Assembly: GCA_964035575.1 (NCBI GenBank)
Contig: OZ037833.1
Location: 2,294,001-2,358,000 of the forward strand
Direction of reading: 5' to 3'
DNA from: Rhynchopus sp. YZ270_cl-10
Lineage: Eukaryota > Euglenozoa > Diplonemea > Diplonemida > Diplonemidae
DNA: 64,000 bases
Every line of letters begins with the position of its first letter. The first letter of the stretch is position 1. A program made the position numbers and the translations under genes. A model generated the notes under the pieces. It was not told where the DNA came from. It searched no databases and saw only the letters and a program-made list of their open reading frames with translations. Below are positions 11,206 through 21,378 of the stretch, in pieces.

Positions 11206-13905
11206 ATGCGGTTCATCGACCTCCTGATGATATTGTTGACCATGTACTGCATCATGGGCAGCGTGGATGCGAGGGGTGATGAAGGCACAGATCTCACCGC
11301 CGGGAAGAGAAAGAAGGGGGAACAGGGCGGGAGGGCAGCGACAAAACGCACCAAGTACGACCCTCGTGCGACGAAAGATGACGAGGAAGATGAAGATGAC
11401 GAGGAAGAAGATGATGATGATGATGATGATGATGAAGAACAAGAACAAGAACAAAAACCTTCGGCACAGATGCTGGCAAAGATAGCAAGCGTCGAAAAAG
11501 TGCTAAAGAAAGAAACGCACAACCGCGACGGCTTGGTTAAGCTTGCCATTGAAGTGGGTGTCCTGAAGAAAAAGGAGAAGCCCCCTGTCATGGCTGTCCT
11601 CCTCAGGAAGTGTGCGGTGCACAGGATACAGAACCCACCCCCGTTCACCCCTAAGGACAAGCTGACAGCATCGGAGAAATCCGACACCAACAAGTCTCTT
11701 GTGGCACAGGTGGCTGGGGCGGCGAAGCAAAAGTTGTTGCCTGCTGTTCCGCTAAAAGCATGCTACACTGACCTGGACCCCAGAAGCGAGCAGGGCTTGG
11801 CCATCATGACAAAAGCGAACGCCATGAAGAACGGGTACAAACTCTCCACTCACGCTTCAAAGTTCGATGGAGAACAAGAGCTTCCGGTGTGTACGCATTG
11901 CAAATGGGCCTGGTCGCGTGATGTGAAGGTTTACGACATTACCGCTGTCCACTGGAAGAGTCAGAATCACCGCGAAAAAGTGAAGAACGCAGCAGGGAAC
12001 ACACCTTCAACATCGGAACCTGTAGCATCATCGGCGGACATCACAGAACTTGCTGTTGAACTGACTGCCATGTTGGGAATCCCTTTTCGTGCGGCATCAT
12101 TGCTACTGAAAGGACTCGCTGGTCGGACCATCCCTGCACACGGAATAGACATTCAGCGCGGGTGGCGCGAACATGGGAATGTCATCTACGGAGCACACGT
12201 TGACGAGATAAAGAAGAATTTGGGGAATCAAAAGATCAGCCTGGTGCATGACGGTGGGTCTTCCCTCCAGGGGCACACCGTCGGGGTCTTCATCGCGCAA
12301 ACGAGGGAGAGGTCCTACTGCCTCCCACTGCAGTATTCGGACACCCCATACACCGGAGAGACGCTGAAGAAGGCACTCGAAGCGTGTCTCGGGGAGGTGG
12401 GAATGACCCTTTCGGACGTGCGACTCATCAGAAGCGATAGAGGGGGGGCCTCTGGTGGAGTATCCCGAGAGCTGAGTGTATTACTGAACGTTCCGTATAT
12501 CAGCTGCACGAGCCACCTTCTACACAACGTGTGCTCCGATGTCCGGACTACGCTGAAAGCCGATTCTGATTTGGTGTACGAAATATTGCATCTAAGCAAC
12601 TTTGTGTTCCACGACGCAAAACAGCAGAAAAGATGGCGTGCGTTTCAGAAGCAGTTTCAGAAGGGCTCTGCTGTGGCTGAGTTAGAGACTTTGTACAAAA
12701 AGATGACTGCGCGCAAAAAGTCGGCATCCAAATTAGAAATGTCTCAGATGCTTCCACATTTGATTGCAATGGCGAAGGAGAAGGTGACGGAGGAGGATTG
12801 TGAGTCAGTGAGCAAAGTCACAACGTTTGAGGAGCTGCATTCGGTGGTTGGGACTATCCTGTCGCACGACGAAAACTCGAGAGAAGCGGTAGCAGAAGCC
12901 GTTCGGGCACCGCGTGTCTTCGACACGCGCTTTATCAGCTTCTTGGACGCGGCACAGCACTTGGAGCAGCGTGTGAGGCCCCTCTTCCTCTTCCTGTCGC
13001 AAGAGGTTCAGAAAAAAACCGCCTCTAAATCGATCGTGAAGCTTGCGCAGATCCTCAGAGAACGAGGGTTCGAAGAAGTGCAAGAGGCATTGTCGGAATT
13101 TGTGGAGGCCACAACCCCCATGCGCGAAGTCCTACAGCGTTATGCCAACGCACAAGCGCCAGGCTGCGGAGCCGTTCGAGTATGGAGTGACTTGGAAAAT
13201 CTGTTGGAAGACCTGAAGAAATTGTCTGAGAGGCCTGGTCGAGTAGGAAGCATTTGCAAAATCATGTGGGAAGGTCTGAACAAGCGTTGGAGGGACAAGC
13301 TCGAACCCGGATACTTCTACTATCTGGCATTGAGGCAGCTGACCCCCGCAGGATTCGAAACAGGAAACATAACCAAATCGCTGATGTCAAATGCCGACCT
13401 CCGCATGGCGTTCGGCTGGACCGAAGAGGACGTGTCGGACGAGGCATTCAGTCTGTTTTCTCTGCAAGCGGGCGACTTCATGGGGGATTCGGATATTGAC
13501 TTTTGGGAGAACATCATGAAGAAAGAAGAGGGGTGCAGCTTTCTGGCAGAGGGGGTGCTGGATGCTTTGAGCACAGCGCCATCGTGCACAAGCCCCGACA
13601 GCGCGATGTCAGTTGTGCACCATATGTTGCCTGCCGGGCGTGGGGCAGTGTCTCTGCAGACACATGGGTTCCTGTCCCTTTTGGGGATTAATCAAGACGT
13701 GGCACGTATGTAGTTGGACTGTTTTTCAAAAAATTATGAAAAAATTCTTTCAGGTAAGTGCAATTGCGAGCTGAGGCATGGGTTTCCCCATGTTGAAGAA
13801 GATGATACCGAGTTCGTTGATGTGGACAGCCCCACGCCAGAGAAGCTGCACATCCCGACGATGCAGCAGGCGATCCAGGCGATGGCAGCAGCAGCGAACG
13901 CTTGA
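11206..13905 (+). CDS. hAT-family transposase (2 exons)
   Basis: Exons 11206-13705 and 13754-13905 flank a 48-bp intron (GTATGT...CAG). The intron removes the in-frame TAG and gives 883 aa. An acidic run (D/E, about residues 60-85) precedes a BED-like finger (CTHCKWAW...HWKSQNH, about 229-257). The RNase-H-like catalytic core shows a first Asp in SLVHDGG (about 348), a second in IRSDRGG (about 411), and the hAT hallmark CxxH in CTSHLLHNV (about 433). The C-terminal stretch DFWENI...FLAEGVLDALSTAPS...S resembles the hATC dimerisation region. The extra exon encodes KCNCELRHGFPHVEEDDTEF and stops at TGA 13903-13905. The catalytic Glu was not assigned. The N-terminus is hydrophobic (LLMILLTMYCIMG), which is odd, so a later start is possible. 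Confidence 0.85.
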
Positions 13906-14243
13906 TGAACAATTAGCATTAAAAAAAAAACACCCCCCGCCACCAAATCTAATCACCCCTCTCCATGTTTCCCCACTAGCGCGTGTCTGCCAATATAATG
14001 TTGCTGACATGCGCATTTGTGCCTTTCTCGTGTGATGTCACTACCCCCAACTTCCCCAACTAGTGTTCCCCCACGGCGAGATGGATCAACGCAACCTGCA
14101 TTTGCCTACAAAGGGCGTTCCAGGCTGTACCAAAAATGCCACAACACTTGACACCCCTCACCCTCCAACCCTTCTCCCGTTCAGAAGCCCGATCAAAGTA
14201 AACAAAATAGCCCCCTTCCGCCCCCGTTTTCCTCTTATCATGC

Positions 14244-14390
14244 ATGGCGATCGCTGTCGATCGCTGTCGATCGCTGTCGATCGCTGGCGATCGCTGGCGA
14301 TCGCCACTTTTTTTTTGGCGATCGCTATTTTTTTTTGGCGATCAATGACGATCGCAAACTATGGCGATCGCCCGTAATCGACCGACGATC
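14244..14390. repeat. Right subterminal GATCGC repeat cluster of the hAT element
   Basis: Tandem GGCGATCGCTGTCGATCGCT-type octamers, then copies spaced by T runs, leading into the right inverted repeat. This is the counterpart of the left cluster. Confidence 0.7.
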
Positions 14391-14404
14391 GCCACCATAC
14401 CGTG

Positions 14405-14845
14405 TTTTTTGTTTGTTTGTTTGTTTGTTTGTTTGTCAAAGCCGAATAATGGATCCATCAACCGATTAACAAACGACCGGTTTCAACAGATTCCACCTAG
14501 AAAAATGGGGGAAACACATATAAAACGCACTAATCCATATTTTGTTATAGCCACTATACCATAAAATAGTTTAAAAAAAAAAACTATTTCGTTTTGTTTG
14601 TTTTGCTTTGTTTTGAGGCAAAACTAACAAATGACCATTCAAACCTAGGACAGACGTTCTATAGGCTTTCCCCAACTGTGATCATAAACACAATAAAAAC
14701 TTGAATAAAACAAAAACGGGAATAAAATCGGAACAAAAAATAAAGGCTGTGGAGAAGCGGGGGAGGGGGGAGGGACAAGGAGAAACGAACCCAAGAAACA
14801 TATGAAATAGACTACAACGCCACAGCTCGCCCTCACTGACAACAC
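14405..14845. other. Intergenic with GTTT microsatellite
   Basis: Directly next to the right end of the hAT element is a GTTT microsatellite (about 14411-14438, seven units). The rest is A/T rich without a supported gene. It probably includes the 3' UTR of the FolD-type gene. Confidence 0.5.
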
Positions 14846-16383
14846 CTATGCCGACACGCGGTGGGTGTCGAAAGCGGTGAGAGTGTTCTGCAACAACATT
14901 GCCACTGTCATAGGACCCACGCCACCGGGGACAGGTGTGATGTGTCCGGCGTTCTTCTTCGCCTCCTCGAAATCAACGTCGCTGTATGTTGTGGATAGTT
15001 TTCACCAAAAAGATTAAAGAAAAACTGTAGTTGTTGATGCAGGCACCTCCGACTGACCCACGTACGATGCCAGCCATCCGGATGAAAGCACAAGTACCCT
15101 GCGGCCTACAACAGCAGATGTAAAAAGGAAACCTAATGACTTGCCCGTACCGTAAGAGAAACGAGGGCGGAAAATTCGAAAAGGCCGAAAAAGGAAGCGG
15201 GAAAAAAGTTGATAAATTTTAAGCAAAGAACCTAACCTTTCTGTGATTTTTAGTCACTAAAAATAGGAAATAAAAGTTGAAAGTGCAAACGCCTAAAATA
15301 AACTCGTTTTTCCCTCCCTGGGAGGTAAAGTCCCGCTGTTCGGGAGGGAACCCCGCTCGGCGGTGAGAAAAATAATTCATCGGGCACAGTTAAACCACCC
15401 TTGGATAGGCTTCTAACAGGGGGATTCCTGGGGGGAGGAGTAGGTGTAAAAAGAGCATACCCAACAAGCTTTCCGCTGTCAAGACGGTTAATACCGATGT
15501 CAATGACAATTGCACCAGGGCGGATCCACTCTCCCTTAACCAAACCTGGCTTTCCTGCAGCAACAATGACACATTCGGCACGACGGACATGCGCCTCAAG
15601 GTCCCGGGTGAATCTGTGCACAATCTGCACGGAGCATCCGTTCAACAAAAGCTCGAGCATCATGGGGCGTCCAACGTGGTTGGAGGAGCCGACCACGAGA
15701 CATTCGAGGCCGTAGGGGTTCACCCCTGTGGACCAGATGAGGTGCATCACACCCCATGGGGTGCAGGGCCTCATGCGCGGTGCACGTGAGACGAGGGAAC
15801 CAAGGTTGGAGGGGTGGAAGCCGTCAACATCTTTGTGCGGCGCGATGCGCTCAATCACCTGGCGCACATTGTCGTTAAGCTCTCCGTGTGGGAGTGGGAG
15901 CTGGACGAGGATGCCGTCCACGTTCGTGTCTTTGTTGAGGTCGTCCACGGTGCTGAGGAGCTTCTCGAGTGTGGTCTCAACGGGGAGGCAAATCTGGGTG
16001 CTCTCAATTCCCACCTCCTCACAGGCCTTCTGCTTCTGGCGGACGTACACTTTGCTCGCAGGGTTCTCACCGATGAGGACAACAACGAGACCAGGCTTTC
16101 TGCTGACGTAGCGTTTGTCGCTCACGCGTGTTGCGATCTGCTCTTTCAATTTTCCACGGATTTCCGCAGCAACCTTCTTACCATCGATGATGCGCCCCTT
16201 CTCACAGTCTGCGTCGATACCGGGTGCGTTCTTGAAGGTGGTCGGCTCGTAGTACGTCGTGTAGTCAGCGTACGGCTCACCCACAGCCTCAAACTCAGGC
16301 GACTCAATCCGCCTCCACTCTGCGCGTTGCCTCTTGGCAACGTTCTCCACCTCCTTCGTCGGAGAGCTTCTCTTCTCAGACAT
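14846..16383 (-). CDS. Methylenetetrahydrofolate dehydrogenase/cyclohydrolase (FolD-type)
   Basis: Exons 15461-16383 and 14846-14981, 352 aa. It interconverts 5,10-methylene-, methenyl- and 10-formyl-THF in one-carbon metabolism. The catalytic YxxxK is visible in [14 protein letters not shown]. Also present are [11 protein letters not shown], the KDVDGFHP loop, the Rossmann glycine region [13 protein letters not shown], and the C-terminal [19 protein letters not shown] encoded by exon 2. Having both the Lys and Asp sites suggests a bifunctional enzyme. An approximately 65-residue N-terminal extension is charged and does not look like a mitochondrial presequence. There is no 10-formyl-THF synthetase domain. 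The intron (14982-15460, 479 bp, donor GTATGC) contains a dispersed family-1 element in sense orientation. Confidence 0.93.
15036..15104 (-). repeat. Dispersed element family 1, copy in FolD intron
   Basis: On the minus strand it runs GGTACTTGTGCTTTCATCCG, then GATGGCTGGCATCGTACGTG, then GGTCAGTCGGAGGTGCCTGC. Other copies are at 29772-29831, 31062-31125 and 42396-42470, all plus strand. It lies about 55 bp upstream of the acceptor, in the sense direction. Confidence 0.75.
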
Positions 16384-16500
16384 GTTGTGTATAGTAGGGG
16401 AGAGGATCCGTCAGAGGTTCTGTTGTGTAAGGGGTAAGTTATGAGTATTTACAACCCTCCCGCCAGGTACCCGAAGGCTCCCGGCGGGAGGGTCATATTT

Positions 16501-16696
16501 TCGAAACCCTCCCGCCGGGTTTTTTGCTCGAGGGAGCCCTGTTGGACCACGAGGGGACCCGTGTGGGCCCGAGGGAGGCCGTGTGGGGGAACGAGGGCGA
16601 AGCCCGAGCCCCACACGGCCTCCCGAGGGCCCACACGGGTCCCCGAGGGTCCAACAGGGCTCCCGAGAGCAAAAAACCCGGCGGGAGCGGTTTCGA
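16501..16696. repeat. GC-rich foldback (88-bp arms, 20-bp spacer)
   Basis: Arm 16501-16588 is the near-complement of 16609-16696. Shared blocks include TTTTTTGCTC, GGAGCCCTGTTGGACC and GGCCGTGTGGGG. Weaker complementarity continues outward to about 16451 and 16744. The outer arms carry the CCCTCCCGCC word that also builds the adjacent minisatellite. No coding content. Confidence 0.8.
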
Positions 16697-16819
16697 AAAG
16701 GACCCTCACAACGGAGAGCCTAAGGGGTGGCTAGGGGGGTTGTAGGACGCTTTGTTTCACGCGGGAGGGTCAAAAAAACCCTCACCGACGCTACGTAGAG
16801 TGAGAAAAACCCAAAAAAC

Positions 16820-17337
16820 CTGGCGGGAGGGTCCAAAAAGCTGGCGGGAGGGTCCCCAGACCTGGCGGGAGGGTCCCCAGACCTGGCGGGAGGGTCCAAA
16901 AAGCTGGCGGGAGGGTCCCCAGACCTGGCGGGAGGGTCCCCAGACCTGGCGGGAGGGTCCAAAAAGCTGGCGGGAGGGTCCCCAGACCTGGCGGGAGGGT
17001 CCCCAGACCTGGCGGGAGGGTCCCCAGACCTGGCGGGAGGGTCCACAGACCTGGCGGGAGGGTCCACAGACCTGGCGGGAGGGTCCCCAGACCTGGCGGG
17101 AGGGTCCAAAAAGCTGGCGGGAGGGTCCCCAGACCTGGCGGGAGGGTCCCCAGACCTGGCGGGAGGGTCCCCAGACCTGGCGGGAGGGTCCACAGACCTG
17201 GCGGGAGGGTCCACAGACCTGGCGGGAGGGTCCCCAGACCTGGCGGGAGGGTCCAAAAAGCTGGCGGGAGGGTCCCCAGACCTGGCGGGAGGGTCCCCAG
17301 ACCTGGCGGGAGGGTCCAAAAGCTGGCGGGAGGGTCC
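16820..17337. repeat. 21-bp minisatellite, 24 units plus partial, with 147-bp period
   Basis: Each unit is CTGGCGGGAGGGTCC plus one of three six-base tails (CCAGAC, ACAGAC, AAAAAG). All units are 21 bp except one of 20 bp near the end. The tail order shows a seven-unit block (16946-17092) repeated exactly at 17093-17239, a 147-bp higher-order unit. Three-unit blocks flank it. Because 21 is divisible by 3, both strands stay open (heptapeptide repeats TWREGPQ on plus, PPARSGD on minus). I read this as satellite DNA and not as a gene. Confidence 0.9.
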
Positions 17338-17400
17338 GGACCCTCCCGCCAGGTTTACCCTCCCGCCGGGTGGGTTTGACCCTCCCGGCGGGCGTGTAAA

Positions 17401-18207
17401 GTAGCTGGCGGGAGGGTCTTTTTGACCCTCCCTAGGGAAACAAACATTGGACAACACTGGGAAGCAAGGGGAAATCAGTAATCAGTGCGATACTGGTCGC
17501 CTCACCTCCACAACGTGTCAACTATGGCTGAGTTACTCTCTACTACATCACAAGTCAACGTCCCTATTTCACACATTTTTAAAACATTAGTAATAACCAT
17601 ACAACCAAAAAATAAAGAAGCTGCACAGCACAGCTATTACGGGGATAAGAGGGGTAGAGGGGTAGAGAGAGAGAGAGACGGGGGTGGTGGATAGGGAGGC
17701 CTTCCTCCAATCGAAAGAAAAACCTTGACCGACGGCCCACAAATATTACGCAAGAAAAGCTTAGCGGGGAATAGAACATAAACTGCAACAAATGCAGCAG
17801 TCAGCTGCCTGAAAACACACATGGGTCGGTGGGAGGAGGATTCTTTTCCAAAAAAAAAAGAAAAAAAGAAAAAAAAAGTTCCTTAACACTCGGTGTTAAG
17901 GTCTTTAAGGTTGCTGATCACCTCCCACCCACCCTCCCACCCCACCCCCCCCCCAGGGTGGGTTTCGGCCATTTTTTTTCAGGTCTCTAAACGTCCAAAG
18001 AGGTCAAAAAAGTGGATTCTTGGGAAGATAGGAGGTTTTTAGGAGACTTTCTCTGAAGCAAAGACCTCCAAACCCTGACAGACCCTGAAACGAGGGTGTC
18101 GCGAGTACCCCTTTTTTACACGTGTTTCTTAAGGGTTCTACAGGGTTCTACAGGCAAAACAGGCGTTTTGGCCGAAAACCCGGTTTTTCAGGCAGGTATA
18201 GCTATTT
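17401..18207. other. Gene-free spacer in the repeat block
   Basis: No gene. It contains a perfect 21-bp palindrome CCTTAACACTC/GGTGTTAAGG (17880-17900). The following TTAAGG...CTCCCACCCACCCTCCCACC stretch is echoed loosely at 21040-21100. A C run lies at about 17945-17955. Confidence 0.5.
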
Positions 18208-18328
18208 CCCTCCCTCCCGCCAGAGCCCGAGGGATCCCTTGAGGGAGGTCAGGGCAGCCCGAGGGCCGAAGGCCCGAGGGCGCCCTGACCTCCCGAAAGG
18301 GAATCCCGAGGGCCAAGGGAGGGAGGGA
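18208..18328. repeat. GC-rich foldback (about 58-bp arms)
   Basis: Arm 18208-18266 folds on 18271-18328 around a 4-base centre (GAGGGCC GAA GGCCC). Shared blocks include CCCTCCCTCCC, GGGAGGTCAGGGC and CCCGAGGG. It has the same GAGGG/CCCTC vocabulary as the foldback at 16.5 kb. Confidence 0.75.
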
Positions 18329-18599
18329 TGTAGCTTTGTGACCCGAAGAGGTCGTTTTCTACCCGAACTGCCTGCAAACAAGCGCTTTTGTGGTGTTTTG
18401 TGTACAAACACGTATGTTTTTCGGCCCACATGGGTACCATCGTTTGTGGCCCACGGACGCCCAAAAGCATGCGGATACGCTTTTCGAGTCGCAGAAACCA
18501 GGTTGTGGGCCGTTTTAAAAAGTTTTTGGCCGGTTTCTGTCACCAAAACGCACATTCTCTCGCGGGAATTTTTGGTGCTCTCAACAAGGCTCTAAGTCG

Positions 18600-20190
18600 A
18601 CAGTGTGTCTTTGTGTCTAGACACTGTCGAAAGACACAAAGACACAAAGACACACTGTGTCTTTTGTCGAAGACACAGTGTGTCTTTGTCGACTGTCGAC
18701 TGTGTCTTGTCGAAAAAAAAAATTTTTTTTTTTTTCGACATCACAAAATTTTTTCACCCAAAAAAAAAATTTTTTTTTGGGACCCGCGGGCACCGGGCAT
18801 GCAAATAAAGCAAGAATTTTGATGTTTTGAGCATCTAGAATTTATTTCCCGGTCATTTTGTGTACCCTGTACATTTTGTATGGGCCAGCGACTTGTCGAA
18901 AAATCGAAAAAAAATCGAAAAAAAAATTTTTTTTTTTGGGAAAATTTCGACCCTGAGGTGGGTTTTTGGGCACCAAAAAATGCAAAAAAACGCAAAAATC
19001 GGGTGTTTTGACCATCTGTGGTTACACAAAACACACTTCTGTGTACAAGCCTACACCAATACAGTGGTAATACAAAGCGATTTTTGGCCAAAAAAAAAAA
19101 TTTTTTTTTTGCCCAAAATCAGGCGTGGTACCTCATAAAATTGCCCGATGAATCCAATGAAAACCTCAGATTGGGCAAATTATGAAAAAAATTTTCAAGT
19201 CGAATTTTCAGCCAAAATACGGCTATTTTGGTCATACCTTACGTACTGACAGTACCCCAGAAAGTAGTTGTCGAAAAAAAAAAAATTCAAAAAAAAAAAA
19301 ATTTTTTTTTTCGCAAAGGCAAATTGAGTTCTTTTGATCTTTTTTTGCAGAAAAACGCGGGGAAATGCCTTAAAAAGGCTCAAAAGTTGAAAATTCTGGC
19401 TTTATTTGAAAGATAGGGCCAGAACTAGGAAAAAAGGGCCAAAAAAAAAAATAAGGTTCGTAAGGCAAAACCGAATTCCATAATTTCCAAAAAAAAAAAA
19501 AAAAAATGGCAAAATTTTTTCAACGACCAAAAAAAAAAAATTTTTTTTTTTTTTTTTATGGGGGTCGCGACCCGGGTCGCGGGGGTCTCGGGGAAATGGT
19601 CGTCTTGTTCGCCTTTGTTGCTTATAAGGCCATATGACCCAAAAATTTTTTTTTCGACATCACAAAAAAAAAATTTTTTTTTTCCTAACAAAAAAAAAAA
19701 AAAATTTTTCACGCAGGGTCACCAAAAAAAAAAAAATTTTTTTTTCGACTTTTCGACAGTCGGCCGACAGTCGGCCGACAGGGGCCGACACTGTCGACTT
19801 AGAGCCTTGCTCTCAAGGGAATCCTCTTAGCTCTCAAGGGAATCCCTTGAGACCTCTGGCAAGGCTCTGATGAGGCCCAGGCCTCCCGGCCGGGAGGCCC
19901 GGCCTCCCAGGCCTCCCGGCCTCCCAAAAAAAAAATTTTTTTTCCGGTGACATCTGCGGAACTTTTTTTTTTTTTTTCCTTAGGAAAAATTTTCGGGTAC
20001 TTAGCAAAATTCGGCAAAAAAATATGGATTTTGCTTACGTCGCTACTGGACCGTCTGTGATGGTTTTTTTTGGATTTTTTTTTTTGGATTTTTTTTTCCG
20101 AAATCGCCCACTCCCAAAAAAAAATTTTTTTTTTTTTTTTGGTGAAAAATTTTGTGATGTCGAAAAAAAAAAATTTTTTTTGGGAGGCCG
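18600..20190. repeat. Field of A-run/T-run palindromes
   Basis: About twelve blocks of 8-14 A followed by 8-17 T, for example near 18713, 18758, 18921, 19092, 19275, 19526, 19662, 19722, 19926, 20118 and 20164. Several are flanked by TTCGACATCACAAAA or its complement TTTTGTGATGTCGAA. The first 120 bases are GACACAAAGACACA/TGTGTCTTTGTC inverted repeats. ORFs through it encode only K/F/I low complexity. No gene. Confidence 0.8.
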
Positions 20191-20247
20191 GGAGGCCTGG
20201 GAGGCCGGGCCTCCCGGCCGGGAGGCCTGGGCCTCATCAGAGCCTTG
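19860..20247. repeat. Inverted repeat with perfect 67-bp arms
   Basis: Arm 19860-19926 (CAAGGCTCTGATGAGGCCCA through repeated GGCCTCCC words) is the exact reverse complement of 20181-20247. The pairing continues into the adjoining A-run/T-run blocks. The 254-bp loop contains two more A/T palindromes. Just upstream (19809-19850) is a tandem 21-bp duplication starting CTCTCAAGGGAATCC. Confidence 0.85.
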
Positions 20248-20259
20248 CCTCTGGAGGGT

Positions 20260-20760
20260 TACAAACCGGGTTTCCGGCTTGGGAAACGTGCCAGCGCGCT
20301 GCGAGAACCATGCGTGGGGGTTTGTAACCACTCGTTGCGTTGGTTGCGTTGCGTTCGCTACGTTGCGTACACATAGCTACGTGCACACCGGTTACGTTGT
20401 GTTGCATGCGTTGCGTTCGTTGTGTAGAGATCGTTATATACAGAGTGCAACGTACGGAGCGGTTGCGTTGCGTTGGTTGTGTTCGGTTGGTTACGTTCGT
20501 TGCGTTCCGATCGTTTCGTACACATCGGTTGCGTTGCGTTCGTTGCATACAGATCGTTACGTACTCATCGCTTGCATTGCGTTGGATGCGGTGCGCTCGG
20601 TGCGTTGCGTTGCTTCCGTGTCTTTGGTTCGAGACGTTACGTACCGAACGGTTGCGTTGCGTCGGTTGCATTCGTTCCGTTCACATCGTTCCGATCTGAA
20701 CGGAACGATGTGAACGCAAGAAACGTATCGCATCGGTTGCGTTGGCTTGTGTGCGTTGCA
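20260..20760 (+). repeat. Degenerate GTTGCGTT-word block with a 16-bp hairpin
   Basis: Built from words such as GTTGCGTTGCGTTCGTT and TACAGATCGTTACG. It is related in inverted orientation to 30490-30825 inside a small TIR element (shared GAGAACCATGCGTGGG and GTTGCGTACAGATCGGTTGC-like words). It ends with a hairpin at 20678-20716: CGTTCACATCGTTCCG, loop ATCTGAA, then the complement. Open frames here are low-complexity artefacts. Confidence 0.65.
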
Positions 20761-21378
20761 AACCTTTCATACATCAACCACACCAGCCAGTGAGTGTTAA
20801 GGATTGCCAAAAAAAACTAAATACCAAAAAAAAAAAAGGGACAGGATCACTAGTTTCGATACATTTCAATACACAACGAATCACAGAGCATACACCCCTT
20901 CTCAAGGAAGCGACTAAGAGGCAGAAACCTGATGTGTCCGAATAAAGACAAACGTTGTACCACAACCTTGGGGTTGTCAACACACCAGGTTCAGCAACAC
21001 AACACCATGACAAGTCATCTTGTATCACTATCCATCCCTAAACACTCAGCGTTAAGCTCCTCAAGTTTGCATGCAACTTACCCTCACCCTCCCACCACAG
21101 CAGAGAAAAAGCAGGGTTCCCGGTCACTCTGTCCGGTGAGTCAATGTCCAGGTGAAGGACCTAGTCAAACAGACAAAAAACGTGTCCCTGGTCCCCGACT
21201 CTCACTCGCAGATGTACTCGCAGCTTCTGTCGGCCTCACACCTCCTCCCGCTTCGGGGTCGGTCTATGGGTTGTCCAAATGTCAGAACGGCCAAAGTACC
21301 CAAAGCAGTTCCTCAACACTCAGTTTGAGTGTTTTAACCATATCTTCACCACCACATCTCAGTGTAACGAATGCCTGA
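20761..21378. other. Spacer between GTTGCGTT block and 14-bp satellite
   Basis: No gene is supported. It holds an A run at about 20825, a TAAACACTCAGCGTTAAGC stretch (21041) resembling the palindrome at 17880, and CAACACTCAGTTTGAGTG near 21316. The longest frame (20932-21378) has no domain-like features. Confidence 0.45.

Larger units (their letters stand above)
10885..14404 (+). mobile_element. hAT-like DNA transposon, apparently whole
   Basis: A 3520-bp element bounded by 42-bp terminal inverted repeats with one mismatch: 10885-10926 and 14363-14404, starting CACGGTATGGTGGCGATCGT. Just inside each end are many GATCGC-type short repeats (10898-11015 and 14244-14390), probably transposase-binding subterminal repeats. 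One two-exon transposase gene fills the middle. Flanking DNA is T-rich on both sides (CTTTTTTT left, TTTTTTGT right), so an 8-bp target duplication, expected of hAT, can be neither confirmed nor excluded. The high TIR identity and open transposase suggest recent activity. It is the only protein gene on the plus strand in the left block. Confidence 0.88.

Noticed and set aside
16720-17457. Frames of 215 aa (+) and 245 aa (-) made of heptapeptide repeats
   Set aside because: Open only because the 21-bp minisatellite is divisible by three; both strands are open at once and the ends run into foldbacks.
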